The translations under genes and the position numbers were made by a program. From JAFEDN01 sp963795715 (GTDB lineage Bacteria > Pseudomonadota > Gammaproteobacteria > Coxiellales > Coxiellaceae), in assembly GCA_963795715.1 (NCBI GenBank), contig CAWCIY010000003.1:1240001-1304000 (forward strand): 64,000 nt of DNA, written 5' to 3'. The notes beneath the pieces were generated by a model. That model saw only the letters and a program-made list of their open reading frames with translations, made no database searches and was not told where the DNA came from. Each line of letters opens with the position of its first letter. Positions within the stretch are counted from its first letter, which is position 1. Below are positions 8,384 to 18,700 of this stretch, piece after piece.

Positions 8384-8929
8384 ATGACAACAGAGCGCAC
8401 CAAACGATGGTATGTAGTCCATGTGTATTCAGGCTTTGAAAATTACGTTACGAATGCGCTGCGTCAACGAATTAAAATGCATGGAGTGGAAGCCCGTTTT
8501 GGGGAAATTATTGTTCCTACCGAAGAAGTCGTCGAAATGCGTGGCTGGCCAAAAACGTAAAAGCGAACGTAAATTTTTCCCGGCTATGTCTTAGTGCAAA
8601 TGGAAATGGATGAACAAACTTGGCATTTGGTTAAAAGTGTGCCGAGGGTTTTAGGTTTTATCGGTGGCACTGCAGATCGTCCTGCGCCGATCAGTGATCA
8701 AGAGGCGGCTTCTATTTTACGTCGAGTTGAAGAGGGCGAATCCAAACCGAAGCCCAAAGTCTTATTTGAGCCTGGAGAAGTGGTGCGTGTCACAGATGGT
8801 CCTTTTGCTGATTTTAATGGTGTAGTCGAAGACGTCAATTATGAAAAAAGCCGATTAGGCGTCGCAGTTTCGATTTTTGGCCGGACCACTCGAGTCGAAT
8901 TGGAGTTTGGTCAGGTTGAAAAAGCATAA
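8384..8929 (+). CDS. nusG: transcription antitermination factor NusG (two indels in this sequence)
   Basis: NusG binds RNA polymerase and couples it to Rho or ribosomes. From ATG 8384 the N-terminal domain reads MTTERTKRWYVVHVYSGFEN and then hits a stop near 8560. The remainder, with the KOW motif VRVTDGPFADFNGVVEDVN, resumes in the correct frame from about 8590 to 8929. Two compensating single-base changes explain this: an extra C near 8545 (ATGCGTGG[C]TGG) and a missing G near 8582. With both repaired the protein has normal length (about 181 residues) and reads continuously through KRKSERKFFPGYVLVQM. I regard the gene as functional and the indels as probable sequence errors. Confidence 0.85.
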
Positions 8930-8940
8930 TTCTGCGGTTT

Positions 8941-9026
8941 CCCATCTCGCATTGCGCGATGGGGGATCGCAAGGGGGAGAATCGCGATTCTCCCCCTTCA
9001 TTCCGAGCAATCGGCTTTGCCGATGC
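8941..9026 (+). repeat. three consecutive palindromic hairpins between nusG and rplK
   Basis: The spacer holds an imperfect hairpin with CCCATC/GATGGG ends at 8941-8963, a perfect 24-base self-complementary palindrome at 8973-8996 centred on TCGCGA, and an ATCGGC-TTT-GCCGAT hairpin at 9007-9026. There is no T-run, so this is more like a REP-type repeat than an intrinsic terminator. Short ORFs on both strands here are by-products of the palindromes. Confidence 0.6.
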
Positions 9027-9079
9027 GCAGGATATAAGGGGAGCTCAGTAGTTAGCGTTATAACCCAAGAGGTAGAAAA

Positions 9080-9515
9080 ATGGCAAAAAAAATAAATGCC
9101 TATATTAAACTGCAAGTAAAAGCTCAAGAGGCAAATCCCAGTCCGCCAGTGGGTCCTGCATTAGGTCAACATGGCGTCAATATCATGGAATTTTGTAAAG
9201 GCTTTAATGCCGCTACTCAAGGCATAGAAAAAGGCTTGCCTATTCCTGTTATCATCACAGTTTATGCAGATCGCAGCTTTACTTTTATAACTAAAACCCC
9301 ACCGGCTTCGGTCTTGTTGAGAAAAGCGCTTAAATTGGAAAAAGGCAGCGCTGTTCCCAATAAAGACAAAGTGGGCAAAATTACCCGCGCGCAATTGGAA
9401 GAAATTGCCAAGATTAAGCAACCCGACCTAACTGCTAGTCGATTTAAATGCCGCCGTACGCACTATTGCCGGCACCGCACGCAGCATGGGCATTGAAGTG
9501 GAGGGAGTAGAATAA
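9080..9515 (+). CDS. rplK: 50S ribosomal protein L11 (one indel near 3' end)
   Basis: L11 binds 23S rRNA at the GTPase-associated centre. The N-terminus AKKINAYIKLQVKAQEANPS and PPVGPALGQHGVNIMEFCK are classical. The frame is lost after KQPDLTAS; removing one C near 9440 (AGT[C]GAT) restores DLNAAVRTIAGTARSMG and a TAA stop at 9513-9515. That stop overlaps the rplA start (TAATG), as expected for this operon. Repaired length is about 144 residues, close to normal. Confidence 0.88.
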
Positions 9516-10207
9516 TGAAACTCTCAAAAAGAAACAAGCCATCGCAGCAAAAGTAGCTGCGGGCAAAATTTATCCTATCAATGAAGCAGTGTCAATTACT
9601 AAAAGAATGTGCTACCGCCAAATTTGTAGAAAGTGTAGATGTTGCGGTTAATTTAGGTGTGGATCCTCGTAAATCTGATCAAGGCGTGCGAGGCTCGATC
9701 GTATTACCGCATGGCACCGGCCGACAAGTTCGAGTTGCAGTATTTGCTCAAGGTGATAAAGCGGCTGCGGCAAAAGCTGCAGGAGCGGATATCGTGGGTT
9801 TTGAAGATCTGGCTGAAACTATTAAAGGCGGTGAATTTGGTTTCGACGTATTGATAGCAACCCCGGACAGCATGCGCATCGTGGGTACGTTGGGTCAAAT
9901 TTTAGGCCCGCGCGGATTGATGCCAAATCCTAAAGTCGGCACAGTAACAGCCGATGTCGCTGGCGCAGTTAAAAATGCAAAAAGCGGTCAAGTTCAATAT
10001 CGAAATGATAAAAATGGTATAGTTCATTGCCTAGTGGGCAACGTGAAGTTTGAGAACAAAGCTCTAGAAGAAAATATAAAAGCTTTGATCGCCGGTTTAA
10101 TAAAATCCAAACCGGCTAGCGCCAAAGGGGTTTATTTTAAAAAAGTAACTATTTCCTCCACAATGGGCCCAGGCCTATTAGTAGATGTAGGAACTTTGTT
10201 GGAATAG
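9515..10207 (+). CDS. rplA: 50S ribosomal protein L1 (two compensating indels)
   Basis: L1 forms the L1 stalk and is the autogenous translational repressor of the L11 operon. ATG 9515 overlaps the rplK stop. Two homopolymer errors are inferred: one A missing in the A-run 9526-9530 and one extra A at 9601-9604. Between them the correct frame reads KQAIAAKVAAGKIYPINEAV; after them ECATAKFVESVDVAVNLGVD continues to the stop. Signatures such as GTLGQILGPRGLMPNPK are intact. Repaired length is about 230 residues, the usual size. Confidence 0.88.
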
Positions 10208-10243
10208 ATAGTGAAGATCCCTTCCTTTCCTGAGGGGGTTCGA

Positions 10244-10280
10244 ATCATTCCTGAGTTCTGGCTTCGCCAGGACGAAGGAT
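10244..10280 (+). repeat. short palindromic repeat after rplA
   Basis: Imperfect hairpin with arms TTCTGGC and GCCAGGA around a TTC loop, flanked by ATTCCTGAG and GACGAAGGAT. It resembles the REP-like palindromes found elsewhere in the window but is a different sequence. Confidence 0.45.
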
Positions 10281-10289
10281 CAAAATAGG

Positions 10290-10488
10290 AGCAGTTCTAC
10301 GCTGTAAGCGAGAACTGACTGGACGGTAGAGTGTGTTAACACTCCGCCGTCTAAGACCGTAGGTGCGTTGTTAAAGATGCTTAATTTCCTACGCAGACGG
10401 TGTTGCTGTCCTGGGTTACAGAAGACAGCCACCTCAAGGGGGAAAACCGTAAGGTTTTTCTGAGGTTAGCGAACTAAGAGAGGTGAAT
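10290..10488 (+). ncRNA. probable ribosomal protein L10 leader
   Basis: About 200 bases of structured, non-coding sequence directly upstream of rplJ, in the place where gammaproteobacteria carry the autoregulatory L10(L12)4 binding leader. Several stem-forming segments are visible (for example GGTGTTGCTGTCC/ACAGCCACC and GGAAAACC/GGTTTTTC). The assignment rests mainly on position; a covariance-model search would settle it. Confidence 0.5.
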
Positions 10489-11010
10489 GTGACATTAAAA
10501 ATCGACGATAAAAAGGCGATTGTCGCAAAACTAGCAGAAGTCGCGTCTAATTCTATGTTTGTGATTGCTGCGGAGTATCGCGGATTAACAGTAGGTGAGA
10601 TGACAGAACTACGCAATAAAGCCCGTAAATCGGGTGCGGAAGTAAAAGTTGCTCGCAACACTTTATCCCGAAAAGCAGTGGAAGGCACGCGCTTCCAATG
10701 TCTCCAAAAAGCATTAGTCGGTCCTGTCATTTTGATATTTTCAAAGATGAACCGGCTGCTGCCGCAAAAATGGCACGAGAATTTGCCAAAGATCACAGTA
10801 ATTTTGTGATTCAAGCTTTGGTGTTGGAAGGACGTTTACTGACTGCGGAGCATATTAAAGCTGTGGCCAGTATGCCTTCACGCGATGAGGCGATTGCGCA
10901 ATTGATGACGGTTATGAAAGGACCGGTTGTTAAATTCGCGCGTACTTTAACGGAAACCTATGCACAACTCGTAAGAGTCGTGTCTGCGGTAGCCGAAAAC
11001 AAAACAATAA
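10489..11010 (+). CDS. rplJ: 50S ribosomal protein L10 (two indels)
   Basis: L10 anchors the L7/L12 dimers on the ribosomal stalk. I choose GTG 10489, five bases after AGAGAGG (10477-10483). The protein reads TLKIDDKKAIVAKLAEVA and AVEGTRFQCLQKALVGP, then changes frame near 10743-10745, where one A is missing from TCAAAG. It continues as DEPAAAAKMAREFAKDHSNF and ARTLTETYAQLVRVVSAVAE. Removing one A from the run 11001-11004 gives a natural end ...ENKQ with TAA at 11008-11010, just before rplL. The exact 3' end is less certain than the rest. Confidence 0.82.
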
Positions 11011-11032
11011 TTATTGACCCTAGGAGAAAAAA

Positions 11033-11409
11033 ATGGCTGTTAGCAAAGAAGAAATTTTAGACGCAATTGCAAATATGAGCGTAATGGATGTAGTTGATTT
11101 AGTGAAATCCATGGAAGAAAAATTTGGTGTTTCTGCGGCTGCTGCAGTAGTCGCTGCTCCCGCTGCTGGTCCGGTGAAGCTGCCGCCGCTGAAGAAAAAA
11201 CCGAATTTAACGTAGTGATGACCAACTTTGGCGCCAACAAAATTGGCGTGATTAAGGTGGTTAGAGAAATCACTGGCTTGGGCTTGAAAGAAGCAAAAGA
11301 TATGGTTGAAGCTGTACCTGCCACTGTTAAAGAAAGCGTTAATAAAGACGAAGCTGAAAAATTCAAGACAAAACTGGTAGAGGCTGGTGCGACTGTTGAA
11401 GTTAAGTAA
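11033..11409 (+). CDS. rplL: 50S ribosomal protein L7/L12 (one indel in hinge)
   Basis: The stalk protein that recruits translation factors. The N-terminal dimerisation domain (SKEEILDAIANMSVMDVVDL), the Ala-rich hinge and the C-terminal factor-binding domain (GANKIGVIKVVREITGLGLK) are all present but in two frames. One missing G in the hinge near 11173 (GGTCCGG[G]TGAA) would join them through GPGEAAAAEEKTEFNVV. Repaired length is about 126 residues, as usual. AGGAG before ATG 11033 is a good ribosome site. Confidence 0.9.
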
Positions 11410-11423
11410 TTTTTTGATGACGG

Positions 11424-11468
11424 GAAAATCCCCCCTCCTTTGAAAAAGGGTGGGTTGGGGGGATTTTC
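11424..11468 (+). repeat. CCCCCTTTGAAAAAGGG-type palindrome between rplL and rpoB
   Basis: Perfect 12-base inverted arms (11424-11435 GAAAATCCCCCC and 11457-11468) enclose a core related to the two longer repeats at 37922 and 56311. It occupies the usual site of the partial attenuator between rplL and rpoB and could play that role as RNA; this is inference. Confidence 0.6.
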
Positions 11469-11499
11469 CTATTTGCCGTTAATTTAAATGAGGTAGTTC

Positions 11500-14400
11500 A
11501 TGGTGGCAAAGCACAAAACTGAAAATGTTTATACCGTAAAGTCCAACACAGAGAAAAAACGTATACGGCTTCGGTTAGGGAAAGGAAAAGAAGAGGTATT
11601 AACCGTCCCTTACCTATTAGCCATGCAAGTAGACTCTTACGAGCAGTTTTTGCAAGCCGATATACCAGCCAATCAACGACAAGATATTGGATTACATGCT
11701 GCATTTAAAAGTGTGTTTCCAATTACCAGTTATTCCGGTCATGCTCAAATTGAATACGTAGGGTACAATTTAGGAGAACCCTTGTTCGATGTGCAAGAAT
11801 GCCGTCTACGAGGCGCTACTTATGCAGCTCCATTAAGAGTAAAAATGCGCTTGGTGGTGTTTGATAAGGAAAAATCACTTGAAAATCCGGTAATTAAAGA
11901 TATTAAAGAACAAGAAGTATTTATGGGTGAAATACCCTTCATGACTAAAACCGGAAGTTTTATTATCAATGGTACAGAACGGGTCGTCGTTTCTCAATTA
12001 CATCGTTCGCCAGGCGTGTTTTTTGAACATGATAAAGGTAAAACCCATTCTTCCGGCAAGTTGTTATTTTCTGCAAGAGTCATACCTTACCGTGGTTCTT
12101 GGTTGGATTTTGAATTTGATCCTAAAGACGCTATTTTTGTGCGTATTGACCGTCGTCGTAAATTGCCCGCTACTGTAATCTTACGGGCTTTGGGTTATAC
12201 CACCGAAGAGATTTTGGCGATATTCTATGAAGCCAACATTTTCCATTTAAAGAACGAAAAAGTCGTTTTAGATTTAGTGCCCAAGCGCTTACGTGGTGAA
12301 TTGGCGGTTACCGAAATTAAAACTAAAAAAGGCGAAATCATTATCGAAGAAGGTCGCCGTATTTCGGCTCGACATGTTCGGCAGATGGAAAAAGCCGGTT
12401 TAACTGAATTAGATGTCCCAGTTGAATATCTGGTGACTAAAGTCATAGCCGAAGCCATAGCTGATCCTGCTACCGGTGAGGTTTTAGCGCAAGCGGGTCA
12501 AGACGTTACATTGGATTTGATTAACCAGTTTAAGAAAGCCGGCATTGAAACCATTAAGACTCTTTATATCAATGAGATCGAATGCGGCCCTTATATTTCT
12601 GATACTTTGAAATTAGATACTACCCGCAATCAGTTAGAAGCGTTAATTGAAATTTACCGCATTATGCGTCCGGGTGAGCCGCCAACCAAAGATGCGGCTG
12701 AAACTTTGTTTAACAATTTGTTTTTCTCTATTGATCGCTATGATTTATCGCCAGTCGGTCGCATGAAATTTAATCGTCGAGTGGGAAGAGAAGAGTTGAC
12801 CGGCCCGGGTGTGTTGTCGAAAGAAGACATTGTAGCGGTATTAAAAGTTCTGGTTGCTATTCGCGACGGCCAAGGTGAGGTCGATGATATCGATCATTTA
12901 GGTAACCGGCGTGTACGAAGCGTTGGTGAAATGACCGAAAATCAGTTCCGAATTGGCTTGGTTCGCGTCGATCGAGCAGTAAAAGACCGCTTAAGTTTAG
13001 CCGATATCGAAAATATGATGCCTCAAGATTTAGTAAACGCCAAACCAGTGGCTGCGGCGATTAAAGAATTTTTTGGCTCCAGCCAGCTTTCTCAATTCAT
13101 GGATCAGAACAACCCACTTTCAGAAATAACTCATAAACGCAGAATTTCTGCTTTAGGACCTGGTGGATTAACTCGAGAAAGAGCCGGATTTGAAGTTCGA
13201 GACGTGCATCCTACCCATTATGGCCGCTTGTGTCCGATTGAGACGCCTGAAGGTCCAAACATTGGTTTGATTAATTCTTTATCTGTGTTTGCCCGTACCA
13301 ACCTGTATGGCTTTTTGGAAAGTCCCTATCGGAAGATTGTAGATGGCCAGGTGACTGATCAAGTAGATTATTTATCTGCCATTGAAGAAGGAGATTACTA
13401 CATTGCTCAGGCGAACACTCCTATTGAACATGGCCGCTTAACCAGCGATTTAGTCCTATGCCGATATAAAAACGAATCGACTTTGGCCTTACCGGAAAAA
13501 GTCAATTATATGGATGTTTCGCCTCAACAGATGGTTTCAGTGGCTGCTGCTTTGATTCCCTTCTTAGAGCACGATGACACCAGCCGTGCTTTGATGGGTT
13601 CAAACATGCAACGGCAAGCGGTCCCCACCATTAAACCGGAAAAACCACTGGTTGGTACAGGTATTGAAAGAATAGTGGCTGTAGATTCTGGAGTCACTGC
13701 CAGCGCTGTTCGGCCAGGAGTAGTGGATTCCGTGGATTCAGGCCGTATCGTGGTGCGTGTGGATTCAAAAGCGGTGAATGATAAAAATGGAGCGGTTGAT
13801 ATTTATAATCTCATTAAATTCAATCGTTCCAACTACAATACTTGTATTAATCAACAACCCATAGTCAATGTGGGTGATCGTGTGGAAGTCGGTGATGTTT
13901 TGGCGGACGGCCCATCCACAGATTTAGGTGAATTAGCTCTAGGGCAAAATCTGTTAGTCGCCTTTATGCCCTGGAATGGTTATAACTATGAAGATTCTAT
14001 TTTAATTTCGGAAAAATTGGTAGAAGAAGATCGCTTTACCACCATTCATATCCAAGAACTAACCTGTATCGCTCGCGATACCAAATTGGGGCCGGAAGAA
14101 GTGACAGCGGATATACCCAATGTGGGTGAAAGTGCCTTAGCTAAATTAGATAAGTCTGGCATTGTGTTCGTAGGTGCTGAAGTGGATGCGGGTGATATTT
14201 TAGTGGGTAAAGTCACACCCAAAGGTGAAACTCAACTTTCACCCGAAGAAAAATTACTACGTGCTATCTTCGGTGAAAAGGCTTCGGACGTAAAAGACAG
14301 CTCTTTGCGAGTCCCCTCCGGTATGAATGGCACAGTCATTGACGTGCACATTTTTACTAGGGAAGGCATGAAAAAAGACGTCAGAGCTTTAGAAATTGAA

Positions 14401-15615
14401 GAAGCTAAGTTTGCAAAGCTGCTGAAAGATTCCAACGACGAAATGCGCATTCGTGAAGAAGCTTTGTTTGGTGGCTTGGAAGAATTTTTGGTAGGCAACT
14501 TAGCCGATGGCGGTCCTGCTAAATTGAAAGCCGGCTCCAAGATTACCAAAGCTTACTTACAGGAATTGCCGCACGAAAAATGGTTTGAAATCCGAATTCG
14601 TGATGAAGAGATCCATCAACGGCTAGAAGCAGCCCAAGATGCTTATAAAAATCTGCGTAAGGAAAGAGACGACAGGCTGAAAGATGCTCGTCAAAAATTA
14701 GCTCAAGGCGATGACTTGGCGCCGGGTATCATTAAAATTGTTAAAGTTTATTTGGCAGTTAAGCGCCGTATTCAACCTGGAGATAAAATGGCCGGACGCC
14801 ATGGTAACAAAGGAGTTATTTCTACCATTGTACCCATTGAAGATATGCCTTATTTAGAGGACGGCACTCCGGTGGATATCGTTCTTAATCCCTTGGGCGT
14901 ACCTTCTCGTATGAACATCGGGCAAATTTTAGAAACTCATTTGGGTTGGGCGGCAAAAGGGTTAGGCCAGAGAATAGGTGATTTGTTGCAACAACAACCC
15001 TCAGTGGAACAACTGCGGGGATTATTAAAGCCTATTTATGAGGTGAGCAATGAGCATAATATCAACTTGGACGCCTTGACCGATACGGAGATATTTGAAT
15101 TGGCGCAAAACTTGAAGCATGGTGTACCGGTGAGTACGCCTGTATTTGACGGCGCCAGCGAGGCAGAAATTCGCCGGTTACTTTCTTTGGGCGGATTACC
15201 AGAATCAGGCCAAACAAAACTGATTGATGGTCGTACTGGTGAACCGTTTGAAAGGCCGATTACGGTTGGTTATATGTATATGCTGAAATTAAATCACTTA
15301 GTGGATGATAAAATGCATGCACGTTCAACCGGCTCTTACAGCTTAGTCACGCAACAGCCGCTAGGTGGTAAGGCTCAATTCGGAGGTCAACGTTTTGGAG
15401 AAATGGAAGTATGGGCGCTGCAAGCATACGGTGCGGCCTATACCTTACAAGAAATGTTGACGGTGAAATCTGATGACGTTAACGGACGTACACGTATGTA
15501 CAAAAACATAGTGGACGGTAACCATAAAATGGATGCCGGTATGCCCGAATCTTTTAACGTATTAGTAAAAGAAATTCGTTCTTTGGGTATTGATATAACA
15601 TTGGAGAGTGAATAA
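11500..15615 (+). CDS. rpoB: DNA-directed RNA polymerase subunit beta
   Basis: Intact 1371-residue beta subunit (E. coli 1342). The rifampicin-binding region reads SSQLSQFMDQNNPLSE and THKRRISALGPGGLTRERAG, identical to the sensitive consensus. PIETPEGPNIGLI, the catalytic-core KMAGRHGNKGVIS and the C-terminal GGKAQFGGQRFGEMEVWAL are all present. GAGG precedes ATG 11500. Unlike its upstream neighbours, no frame interruption occurs over 4.1 kb. rpoC follows after a 109-base spacer containing a palindromic repeat. Confidence 0.97.
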   Translation: MVAKHKTENVYTVKSNTEKKRIRLRLGKGKEEVLTVPYLLAMQVDSYEQFLQADIPANQRQDIGLHAAFKSVFPITSYSGHAQIEYVGYNLGEPLFDVQECRLRGATYAAPLRVKMRLVVFDKEKSLENPVIKDIKEQEVFMGEIPFMTKTGSFIINGTERVVVSQLHRSPGVFFEHDKGKTHSSGKLLFSARVIPYRGSWLDFEFDPKDAIFVRIDRRRKLPATVILRALGYTTEEILAIFYEANIFHLKNEKVVLDLVPKRLRGELAVTEIKTKKGEIIIEEGRRISARHVRQMEKAGLTELDVPVEYLVTKVIAEAIADPATGEVLAQAGQDVTLDLINQFKKAGIETIKTLYINEIECGPYISDTLKLDTTRNQLEALIEIYRIMRPGEPPTKDAAETLFNNLFFSIDRYDLSPVGRMKFNRRVGREELTGPGVLSKEDIVAVLKVLVAIRDGQGEVDDIDHLGNRRVRSVGEMTENQFRIGLVRVDRAVKDRLSLADIENMMPQDLVNAKPVAAAIKEFFGSSQLSQFMDQNNPLSEITHKRRISALGPGGLTRERAGFEVRDVHPTHYGRLCPIETPEGPNIGLINSLSVFARTNLYGFLESPYRKIVDGQVTDQVDYLSAIEEGDYYIAQANTPIEHGRLTSDLVLCRYKNESTLALPEKVNYMDVSPQQMVSVAAALIPFLEHDDTSRALMGSNMQRQAVPTIKPEKPLVGTGIERIVAVDSGVTASAVRPGVVDSVDSGRIVVRVDSKAVNDKNGAVDIYNLIKFNRSNYNTCINQQPIVNVGDRVEVGDVLADGPSTDLGELALGQNLLVAFMPWNGYNYEDSILISEKLVEEDRFTTIHIQELTCIARDTKLGPEEVTADIPNVGESALAKLDKSGIVFVGAEVDAGDILVGKVTPKGETQLSPEEKLLRAIFGEKASDVKDSSLRVPSGMNGTVIDVHIFTREGMKKDVRALEIEEAKFAKLLKDSNDEMRIREEALFGGLEEFLVGNLADGGPAKLKAGSKITKAYLQELPHEKWFEIRIRDEEIHQRLEAAQDAYKNLRKERDDRLKDARQKLAQGDDLAPGIIKIVKVYLAVKRRIQPGDKMAGRHGNKGVISTIVPIEDMPYLEDGTPVDIVLNPLGVPSRMNIGQILETHLGWAAKGLGQRIGDLLQQQPSVEQLRGLLKPIYEVSNEHNINLDALTDTEIFELAQNLKHGVPVSTPVFDGASEAEIRRLLSLGGLPESGQTKLIDGRTGEPFERPITVGYMYMLKLNHLVDDKMHARSTGSYSLVTQQPLGGKAQFGGQRFGEMEVWALQAYGAAYTLQEMLTVKSDDVNGRTRMYKNIVDGNHKMDAGMPESFNVLVKEIRSLGIDITLESE

Positions 15616-15621
15616 TGATCC

Positions 15622-15681
15622 GTCATCCCGCGACTTGATCGCGGGATCTAGTGAGAATCCGCGACCAAGTCGCGGAATGAC
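15622..15681 (+). repeat. 60-bp palindromic element between rpoB and rpoC
   Basis: Outer 16-base arms beginning GTCATCCCGCGACTTG are inverted with one mismatch (ending CAAGTCGCGGAATGAC). Each half is itself a hairpin (CCCGCGA-CTTGA-TCGCGGG and TCCGCGAC-CAA-GTCGCGGA). Related sequence occurs at 19928 and, truncated, at 56255. The element happens to be open in the rpoC frame. Confidence 0.75.
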
Positions 15682-15724
15682 AGATGCTAGATTAAGCGTA
15701 AACCTAACTCCTAGGAGAAATGCT

Positions 15725-18700
15725 TTGAGAGACTTATTAAAACAAATAAAAGTGGACCACGCGGTCGATGAATTTGATGCTTTAAGAATTCGTTTAGCTT
15801 CACCGGCCGATATTCGTTCGTGGTCATTTGGTGAAGTTAAAAAGCCTGAAACCATTAACTACCGTACATTCAAACCGGAAAGAGATGGCTTATTCTGCGC
15901 GAAAATTTTCGGACCGATTAAAGATTACGAATGTTTATGCGGTAAATACAAACGTCTTAAACATCGTGGTGTGGTTTGTGAAAAATGCGGAGTCGAAGTC
16001 ACTTTAGCCAAAGTTCGCCGCGACCGTATGGGACATATCGAATTAGCTTGTCCGGTAGCACACATCTGGTATTTAAAGTCGCTGCCATCCCGCATCGGCT
16101 TGATGCTGGATATGACTTTGCGCGATATCGAAAGAATTTTATATTTCGAAGCATTCGTCGTAGTTGATCCTGGTATGACACCTTTGGATAAAGGCCAATT
16201 ACTCTCGGAAGAAGCTTATTTAGATGCGATAGAAGAGTACGGTGATGAATTTGAAGCGTTGATGGGGGCGGAAGCGATTGAGCGTTTACTGCGGGAAATT
16301 AATTTAGAAGAAGACGTCAAAAAACTACAAGAAGAATTATTTACCACCACCTCTGAAACTAAAATCGTAAAACTGCGTAAGCGGTTAAAAATCATGAATG
16401 ATTTTATTGCTTCAGGAAACAAACCTGAGTGGATGGTGCTGACAGTACTGCCAGTTCTACCTCCCGATTTGCGGCCCTTGGTGCCATTAGATGGTGGACG
16501 TTTCGCCACTTCAGATCTCAATGATTTATATCGTCGAGTCATCAATCGTAATAATCGTTTAAAACGATTGTTAGATTTAAATGCCCCAGACATCATCGTA
16601 CGAAATGAAAAGCGTATGTTGCAAGAAGCCGTGGATGCCTTATTGGATAATGGACGGCGCGGACGGGCCATTCTCGGCTCCAACCGCAGACCGCTGAAAT
16701 CCTTATCCGACATGATCAAGGGTAAAGGCGGACGCTTCCGTCAGAACTTATTGGGTAAACGCGTTGACTACTCGGGACGTTCTGTAATCGTAGTAGGTCC
16801 GGAATTAAAACTGCATCAATGTGGTTTACCAAAGCGTATGGCCTTGGAATTATTCAAACCGTTTATTTTTAGCAGATTACAACGTCGTGGCTTGGTCACT
16901 ACCATTAAAGCTGCCAAGCGCATGGTGGAAATGGAAGTACCTGAAGTGTGGGATATTTTAGCGGATGTCATCCGTGAGCATCCTGTATTGCTAAACCGTG
17001 CACCCACATTGCACCGCTTAGGTATTCAAGCATTTGAACCTGTTTTGATCGAGGGTAAAGCAATCCAGTTGCATCCTTTAGTCTGTACTGCTTATAACGC
17101 CGACTTTGACGGTGACCAAATGGCGGTACATGTGCCTTTAACTTTGGAAGCACAACTAGAAGCGCGATCTTTAATGATGTCTACCAACAACGTATTGCAC
17201 CCAGCCAATGGTGAACCCATCATTGTGCCAACTCAAGACGTGGTGTTGGGCTTATACTACATGACTCGTGAACGAGCTGGAGTAAAAGGCGAAGGCATGA
17301 TTTTTGCCGATGAACAAGAACTTGCTCGTGCTTTCCAAAATAAACAAGCAGACATTCACGCTAGGATCAAGGTCCGACTCAAGATTAAAGATAAACTAGA
17401 ATTAATGGATACTACTGTGGGCCGTGTTTTGTTATGGGAAGTGATTCCTAAAGGATTGTCTTTTAGCTTAATTGATCGTCCCATGACGAAAAAAATGATT
17501 TCGCAGTTGCTTAACGAATGCTACCGGCAATTAGGATTAAAAGAAACCGTGATTTTTGCTGACCAGCTCATGTACACAGGTTTCCGTTATGCAACCTATT
17601 CTGGCGTATCCATTGGTATTAACGATATGGTTATTCCGAAAGAAAAAGCGGAAATTATTAATCGCGCTGAAAATGAGGTGCGTGATATTGAGCAGCAATA
17701 TGCTTCCGGTTTAGTAACCCGTGGCGAACGTTATAGTAAGGTAGTGGATATTTGGGCGCACACCACAGAACTGGTCGCTAAAGCGATGATGTCGGAAATT
17801 TCTGCTTCGGAAAATTCTTTTAATGCCGTGTGGATGATGGCAGATTCCGGCGCTCGTGGTTCAGCTACACAAATCCGCCAGTTAGCTGGTATGCGTGGTT
17901 TGATGGCGCGACCAGATGGCAGCATTATTGAAACACCGATTACTGCAAACTTCCGCGAAGGCTTAACCGTAGGTCAATATTTTACATCTACCCACGGCGC
18001 CCGCAAAGGTTTGGCTGATACCGCTTTGAAAACTGCAAACTCGGGTTATTTAACTCGCCGTTTAGTGGATGTGGCGCAAGATTTGATGGTAACAGAACAA
18101 GATTGCGGAACAACAGCCGGTATTGAAATGCGTCCGCATATTGAAGGCGGCGACGTGGTCGAGCCATTATCCGAGCGTGCTTTAGGCCGCGTGCTGATAG
18201 ATCCAGTAGTGGATCCTAAAACCAAAAAAGAGATTTTACCGATTGGCACGTTGTTAGAAGAAAAAGAAATCGCTATTTTAGAAGCGCATAACATAGACTC
18301 TCTTAAAGTACGTTCTACCATTACCTGTAAAACACGGTATGGTGTTTGCGCATCGTGCTATGGTCGAGATTTAGCGCGTGGTCACTTAGTGAATGTGGGT
18401 GAAGCGGTAGGCGTTGTAGCGGCTCAATCCATCGGTGAACCAGGAACGCAGCTTACCATGCGTACCTTCCATATCGGTGGTGCAGCTTCTAGGACCACCG
18501 CGATCAATAACATCCAAGTTAAAGTGGATGGCACAGTGCGTTTACAAAACTTAAAAACAGTCAAGCAGCCTGACGGCACGGTGGTGGCGGTTTCTCGTTC
18601 CGGAGCTTTAATTGTCCATGACATTCATGGTGCAGAACGTGAACAGTATAAAGTGCCTTATGGCGCAGCGCTCAGTGTCAAAGACGGCGGCAGCGTAAAA

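Noticed and set aside
8855..9127. Two short overlapping ORFs in the nusG-rplK spacer
   Set aside because: They read through palindromes on opposite strands and overlap nusG; not credible genes.
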